DNA from: Victivallales bacterium
GTDB taxonomy: Bacteria; Verrucomicrobiota; Lentisphaeria; Oligosphaerales; Oligosphaeraceae
Length of the DNA: 43,250 bases
Assembly: GCA_017554445.1 (NCBI GenBank)
Contig: JAFZIJ010000144.1
Span: 1 to 43,250 of the forward strand
Reading direction: 5' to 3'
Shown: positions 39,195 to 43,250 of the stretch, in pieces
Layout of the letters: each line of letters opens with the position of its first letter
How positions within the stretch are numbered: position 1 is the stretch's first letter
Program-made: the position numbers and the translations under genes
The notes under the pieces: model-generated
Told to the model about the DNA's origin: nothing
Database searches by the model: none
Seen by the model: the letters and a program-made list of their open reading frames with translations, nothing else

Positions 39195-42100
39195 ATGAAA
39201 ACATGGGCGTGTTGTTGTCTAGCATGTTTTTTGATCATGGTGAATATGGCTCAAGGATATCAGTTCATCGTATGGCAGTCGCCTGAATTGCCAAAAGGCG
39301 AAATCAAGCAGGACGGCAACTGGTTCAAACTGTCCATGTCGAAGACGGCGGGAACGCGAAACTACACGATCGCCATCGGCAACACGCCAGATGTCCAAGT
39401 GCCTTCACAATATAAACTTGCGTTCAAGATTCGCGGCGGGAAGCTCAATCGGAACACACGCATCGGCGTCCATATTCTGACTGATCCAGGCGCCGGCAAG
39501 AAGTGGATGACGCATCGCGCAACCGAATTTTCAGGCGATTCACAGGACTGGCGGACGGTTGTGATGGGGCTGGACAGCGACTTCCATCTGGCGGACGCGA
39601 CATGGAAGGTCGTGCAGGTGAAATTCCATCTGAACGGTGACAAGAATCCGAACAGCTATTCAGAGATTGAAGTGAAGGACATCCGTTTTGTCGGCGCGGA
39701 AGAGCTTGGGCCTGAAGGTGTTGACTATACCGTTAAGATGAATCAGCGGCTGAAAACGGCAATGCTCCATCCCGTATATATGTCATCCGATCGTTTGCTT
39801 GAAAAGCCTGTGGCGGTCTATTTTGATCTGGACAACGAAGACACGGAGGCGTTCATTCCGCCAAGAAACACGGAAGAAGTCTATCATGAACGGAACATGG
39901 ATAGTGGTTTTCGCGGATTGCTCATGCGCGGGATGGATAACCGTTATCGCGGACAGGGCACGGTCGGGCTTGAAGTCCTGTTGCCGAATGAAGCCCATCT
40001 GATGGAACTTGTTAACAAAGCTGAAGATGCGGATGTCATCGTCTATTCGCGCGCAAAGGCGGACAATTCCGTGAAACATGTTTTACCAGGCAAGAAAATG
40101 ATTGTATTCGGGCCTGTCGCGGATGACGATGTGAAAGCCGCATTGCCCGTCGAAATGACCTATTTAGACACGCATGACTATGCGGCGCGGAAACACGTGA
40201 AGCTTGCCAGAAAGCATCCTATTTTTGAAAAGGAAAAGTTGAACAACGCCGCATTTGGTGTGTATTACAATCTAAAGTTAAAATCCGGAGCAAAACGTGT
40301 TTTAGATTTCGAAGACGGGTGGCCATGTGTCGTAGAACGAAAAGGTGTCATCTATGCGGCGACAGGCCTTGGAACGCAACTGCTTACGGATTCATTCTAC
40401 TACGACCGTTTTCTATTGAAGGCTATTCTTTATCTGGCAGGCCGTGAGAAGCGTTTTGCACAGATGGATACAACAAAAGCGGCGTTGGAGGAATATGAAC
40501 GCCAAGAAGTTGAGAAATATGTAGAACTGACGAAAATCGCCACGCCGGAAAGTTTATCAGGCATATGGCGCATAGGCATGTCCCACAGGAACTTCGGTCG
40601 TTTCGGATACAGCGTCGCGGAGGGATTGCTATGCTGTTCGCTGCGAAAGGATTTGGGAGTGGAAAATGGCGCACAGGCATTTCGTCTGGACGTGCCGTCG
40701 CCGATGATAAAGGCGGAAGCGGGGCCGGCCACGCTAGAAGTAGAGAATGTCAGTTGGACAGGCAAACGGATGAAGATATCGAACGGCGGTTATGATTATT
40801 ATCAGGAAGTATCGTTGCTGTCGCCATTTGTGCGATACGATTTGCTACCGCAGACTATGGATTTGTCATTGGAGAATGTGGCGGAATACGCCGTTTTCCA
40901 AGCTGGTTCGGACACTGATTTCCAGCAGGTCCGTCTAGCGGACAAGCCAGATTTCTATATGGCTGCAGGAGGGCGCGACGGAAATTTGAAAAGGCCGTGG
41001 GTTTTGTTGTATCGTCCTGGAGAGCAATGCCCTGTGCTAATGGTGTTTGATTCGTCGCCGATGCAGATGACGGCGCGTATCGAGGACGGAAGCGTGACGG
41101 GAATCCGCTTCACATGTGGCTATGGGAAAGGCTTTCTGCTGTGTGGATGGCCGTATGGGAGCCGCCCCGTCAATACGTCGAACTGGATTCATGGCATGCC
41201 TGATCAAGTCGTCCTCAGGCTGGATTTGATGGCGCAGATGGCGTTGAGCTATCCATCCGCCTGCGGCGAAATCTATAAGGTTGACCGCGGCGCGAAGAAA
41301 GTCCGGATTGTGCAAAGGACGCATCACCGCTGGCAACCGAATCAATGGAATATTCAGAAGTTCGAATATGGTGTCATGCCGCCGCTGATGGCGTTAGCGG
41401 ATGAAGAGGGTATATTGGTTTCACGAAATTTGGCGGACAACGATTCTCCGGCGGAAGGTGTTCTCGTCAACCTCCAGACACCGACGCGTTTTGGCCCGAT
41501 GAAGGCCGTGCTCGGCCGTCCGACATTGACGTATTCCATTGATTTGCCGAATATTGAGGCAGACATCATGACACCTGGCTATGTGGCGGACGATGTTTGG
41601 CTCAAGGAGGCAAACGATGCTTTCGCAGGCGGCGTGAAATGGTCGTGGGGCGGTGGCGCGAAATATGAAATCATGCGTTATGACGCGCCGAACGGCTATC
41701 GCGGCGGTGACAACATGAATCCGTTCGGCTGGCATTTCGGGCTGACAACGGCGTTGCAAGGCTATTTCATGCTGAACGCCGAGAATCGTGCAAAACTGCG
41801 CGAACGCGTGAACCACCGATATGTAGAGGCGTTGGAACAATATCAATACAAGGCATTTGCACGACATCGTACGGAGCCGTTCTCTGGCTTGAGATATCCC
41901 GTCATGTTCCGTAGCATTTATCCGCTTGGCGTGAACTATTCGAAAGGTGAAGGGACGAAATTCAACTATGGCGACTGCAACGAGGCAAGCGTCGTGGAGA
42001 CATGGGTCGGCGAACTTTTGGCAAACCGCTTCGGCATGAAATCGCTGATCCAGGCCAACTGGCCATTTTATAAATATAACGTATTGCATCAGAAGGTGAT

Positions 42101-42953
42101 GGATGATTGGGCCTATCATGCGGGCTCCTGTCGCGAAAATGGTTCGGGAGCATGGATCGACATGTTGAACGGCGAATATGCAGGCATGATCAGCCATGCT
42201 CGGCTGGCCGCCATGATGGGAGATGACGCGGAAGAGGACGATGCCATCTATCGCGCTGCAAAGCGAATAGTTCCAACGCTAATACGTCTCCGCTATCATA
42301 AATATCTCGGTGAGCCAGATGACATACCCGATGCGAAACGGACAATTTCGCTTGTAACAGGTTTCGGCGAATACGGCGTGAAGACGTATCCTAAGCCCTT
42401 GCAAGTCAATAGCAATGTGGCGGCGGCGATGGATTTGTTCGATTTTTCGCAGGGGGCGCCCGGCAGCCTGTACCGTCTGTATATGAAATATGCTTTGGCG
42501 GAAGTCCAGTCATACATGGAAATGGCGGCGTTGCCCGTGTTGATTGGTCAAGACGGTTTGCAGTCGAATGAACGCTATCTTCAAGCAATCGCGTATTTTA
42601 TGACACCTGCCATGCAACTTGAGCAATGGACGAACGACGTTATTGAACACAAACGAAAATTCTGGACATCCGACTGGCCGGGCATGACGGCAGCATATCC
42701 ACTGTCGCTGGCAATGTGGCGGAAGACGGCTGGCCCGATGGTGACCGTCTGCAAGGAAGCAACCGTGAAGGAAATGATGTTCGATGTGGAAAAGAGACGT
42801 CTGGACATGCTCGTCGAAGCAACAGAACAGACGGAAATGGAACTGACGGCACCGAAATCATTGCAAGTCAACGGGAAGCACGTAGGCGTTTTAGAAGAGA
42901 CGATTCGTCTGCCGTTAAAGAACGGCGAAAACCGTATTGAGGCGTTGTATTAG
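39195..42953 (+). CDS. Large exported protein of unknown function
   Basis: The 1252-residue protein has a signal peptide (MKTWACCCLACFLIMVNMAQG). Residues 25-170 are beta-rich with a jelly-roll look (YTIAIGNTPDVQVPSQYKLAFKIRGGKLN to EIEVKDIRFVG), as in carbohydrate-binding domains. The middle (170-420) has flavodoxin/ThuA-like strands (VAVYFDLDNED, MIVFGP, GVIYAATGLGTQL). The C-terminal half is helical with many aromatic residues (NYGDCNEASVVETWVGELLANRFG, YHAGSCRENGSGAWIDMLNGEYAGM), like an alpha/alpha-barrel glycan enzyme. I do not know the family. The ATG at 39195 begins the signal peptide; ATGs at 39144 and 39177 are in frame but hydrophilic. Confidence 0.6.
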   Translation: MKTWACCCLACFLIMVNMAQGYQFIVWQSPELPKGEIKQDGNWFKLSMSKTAGTRNYTIAIGNTPDVQVPSQYKLAFKIRGGKLNRNTRIGVHILTDPGAGKKWMTHRATEFSGDSQDWRTVVMGLDSDFHLADATWKVVQVKFHLNGDKNPNSYSEIEVKDIRFVGAEELGPEGVDYTVKMNQRLKTAMLHPVYMSSDRLLEKPVAVYFDLDNEDTEAFIPPRNTEEVYHERNMDSGFRGLLMRGMDNRYRGQGTVGLEVLLPNEAHLMELVNKAEDADVIVYSRAKADNSVKHVLPGKKMIVFGPVADDDVKAALPVEMTYLDTHDYAARKHVKLARKHPIFEKEKLNNAAFGVYYNLKLKSGAKRVLDFEDGWPCVVERKGVIYAATGLGTQLLTDSFYYDRFLLKAILYLAGREKRFAQMDTTKAALEEYERQEVEKYVELTKIATPESLSGIWRIGMSHRNFGRFGYSVAEGLLCCSLRKDLGVENGAQAFRLDVPSPMIKAEAGPATLEVENVSWTGKRMKISNGGYDYYQEVSLLSPFVRYDLLPQTMDLSLENVAEYAVFQAGSDTDFQQVRLADKPDFYMAAGGRDGNLKRPWVLLYRPGEQCPVLMVFDSSPMQMTARIEDGSVTGIRFTCGYGKGFLLCGWPYGSRPVNTSNWIHGMPDQVVLRLDLMAQMALSYPSACGEIYKVDRGAKKVRIVQRTHHRWQPNQWNIQKFEYGVMPPLMALADEEGILVSRNLADNDSPAEGVLVNLQTPTRFGPMKAVLGRPTLTYSIDLPNIEADIMTPGYVADDVWLKEANDAFAGGVKWSWGGGAKYEIMRYDAPNGYRGGDNMNPFGWHFGLTTALQGYFMLNAENRAKLRERVNHRYVEALEQYQYKAFARHRTEPFSGLRYPVMFRSIYPLGVNYSKGEGTKFNYGDCNEASVVETWVGELLANRFGMKSLIQANWPFYKYNVLHQKVMDDWAYHAGSCRENGSGAWIDMLNGEYAGMISHARLAAMMGDDAEEDDAIYRAAKRIVPTLIRLRYHKYLGEPDDIPDAKRTISLVTGFGEYGVKTYPKPLQVNSNVAAAMDLFDFSQGAPGSLYRLYMKYALAEVQSYMEMAALPVLIGQDGLQSNERYLQAIAYFMTPAMQLEQWTNDVIEHKRKFWTSDWPGMTAAYPLSLAMWRKTAGPMVTVCKEATVKEMMFDVEKRRLDMLVEATEQTEMELTAPKSLQVNGKHVGVLEETIRLPLKNGENRIEALY

Positions 42954-42993
42954 TTTTTTCAAGTTTTTGCGTTACATTACAAAAGATGAAATA

Positions 42994-43022
42994 TTGACAT
43001 CCCGTCTGTTAAAAAATAAATA
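42994..43022 (+). promoter_or_regulatory. Sigma70-like promoter of the terminal gene
   Basis: TTGACA (42994-42999) and TAAATA (43017-43022) are 17 bases apart, leaving a leader of about 78 bases. Confidence 0.6.
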
Positions 43023-43064
43023 AACAAAACATAGTCATGGTTCATAGAAGTAACTGATGTTTCA

Positions 43065-43101
43065 TTTCGGCTTCAAAGAGCCGAAAAACGCCCGGAGGGC
43101 G
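43065..43101 (+). promoter_or_regulatory. Leader with two hairpins, the second enclosing the ribosome-binding site
   Basis: TTTCGGCT (43065-43072) pairs with AGCCGAAA (43079-43086). CGCCC (43089-43093) pairs with GGGCG (43097-43101), and GGAGGG (43094-43099), the ribosome-binding site, is in the loop and right arm. Translation could thus be held back or switched. Confidence 0.55.
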
Positions 43102-43106
43102 AAACA

Positions 43107-43250
43107 ATGGTAGATGCTATGTTTAAATCAGCGGCGCATCACAGACGCCACGCCGTTCGATTGGTCAAAAAAGCAAAAGGAGATAAATTGAATGGCGGTA
43201 TCGCCTTGATATCCGGTCAAGGCAACCAAAGTCAAACTTACATTCAGAAG
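43107..43250 (+). CDS. Start of an unknown gene, cut by the window end
   Basis: The frame is open for 48 codons to the last base. ATG 43107 has GGAGGG seven bases before it and a good promoter further up, so this is a real start; a second ATG at 43119 is in frame. The product so far is basic (HHRRHAVRLVKKAKGDK) followed by NGGIALISGQGNQSQTYIQK. No family can be named from this much. The 42954-43106 gap holds the promoter and the hairpins. Confidence 0.65.
   Translation, partial: MVDAMFKSAAHHRRHAVRLVKKAKGDKLNGGIALISGQGNQSQTYIQK

Overview
The window is a piece of a bacterial chromosome. I think it comes from the Planctomycetes-Verrucomicrobia-Chlamydiae group, most likely an anaerobic Lentisphaerota or Kiritimatiellota species. 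The pointers are large secreted carbohydrate-active and transglutaminase-like proteins, ordinary housekeeping genes of Gram-negative type, few strong Shine-Dalgarno sites, and intergenic gaps full of short iterated words. This is inference from gene content; no rRNA gene is present to confirm it.

Bases 1-10,540 look like an accessory (defence or repair) island. It starts with a TcmP-like protein coupled to a small radical SAM protein of the three-Cys type (117-1948). A 0.7-kb gap of repeats and possible remnants follows. Next is a very AT-rich, tightly packed four-gene minus-strand operon (9262 to 2660) encoding, in transcription order, a NurA-like nuclease, a HerA-like hexameric ATPase, a GHKL (Hsp90-like) ATPase with a coiled-coil tail, and a large probable B12-binding radical SAM enzyme. 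Upstream lies a 0.45-kb region with a long hairpin and three further palindromes. Beyond it is a gene that fuses a domain resembling the phosphorothioate-DNA-binding (ScoMcrA-type) module to a HIT hydrolase. The NurA-HerA-GHKL-radical SAM operon is the best candidate for an undescribed system: a DNA-processing motor and nuclease, a conformational-switch ATPase and a radical enzyme with no obvious housekeeping partner. A DUF3791-DUF3990-regulator triplet of toxin-antitoxin type lies at 13,084-14,209.

Bases 10,727-27,000 carry a sugar-acid-type aldolase/SDR pair, a secreted metallo-beta-lactamase-fold protein, a 1134-residue GH9 enzyme with a LamG domain inside the catalytic region, an EamA transporter, a 1307-residue exported protein with two DUF3857-transglutaminase modules (the second without its cysteine), a MATE exporter and an XRE regulator.

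Bases 27,155-39,039 are mostly housekeeping: mtaB, a U32 peptidase/hydroxylase, proC, two identical tRNA-Asn genes with a clear terminator, a YbaK deacylase, a Dus enzyme, an MDR dehydrogenase, tmk-holB, an FmdB zinc ribbon, a macrodomain protein, an exported zinc-ribbon protein and a metallophosphoesterase. The window closes with a 1252-residue secreted protein of unknown function and the first 48 codons of a further gene with a structured leader.

Intergenic gaps contain at least four kinds of short iterated sequence (7-mers, 9-mers and words spaced about 9-11 bases) and at least two dispersed palindromic elements. One of the palindromic words has entered the coding region of the U32 gene.
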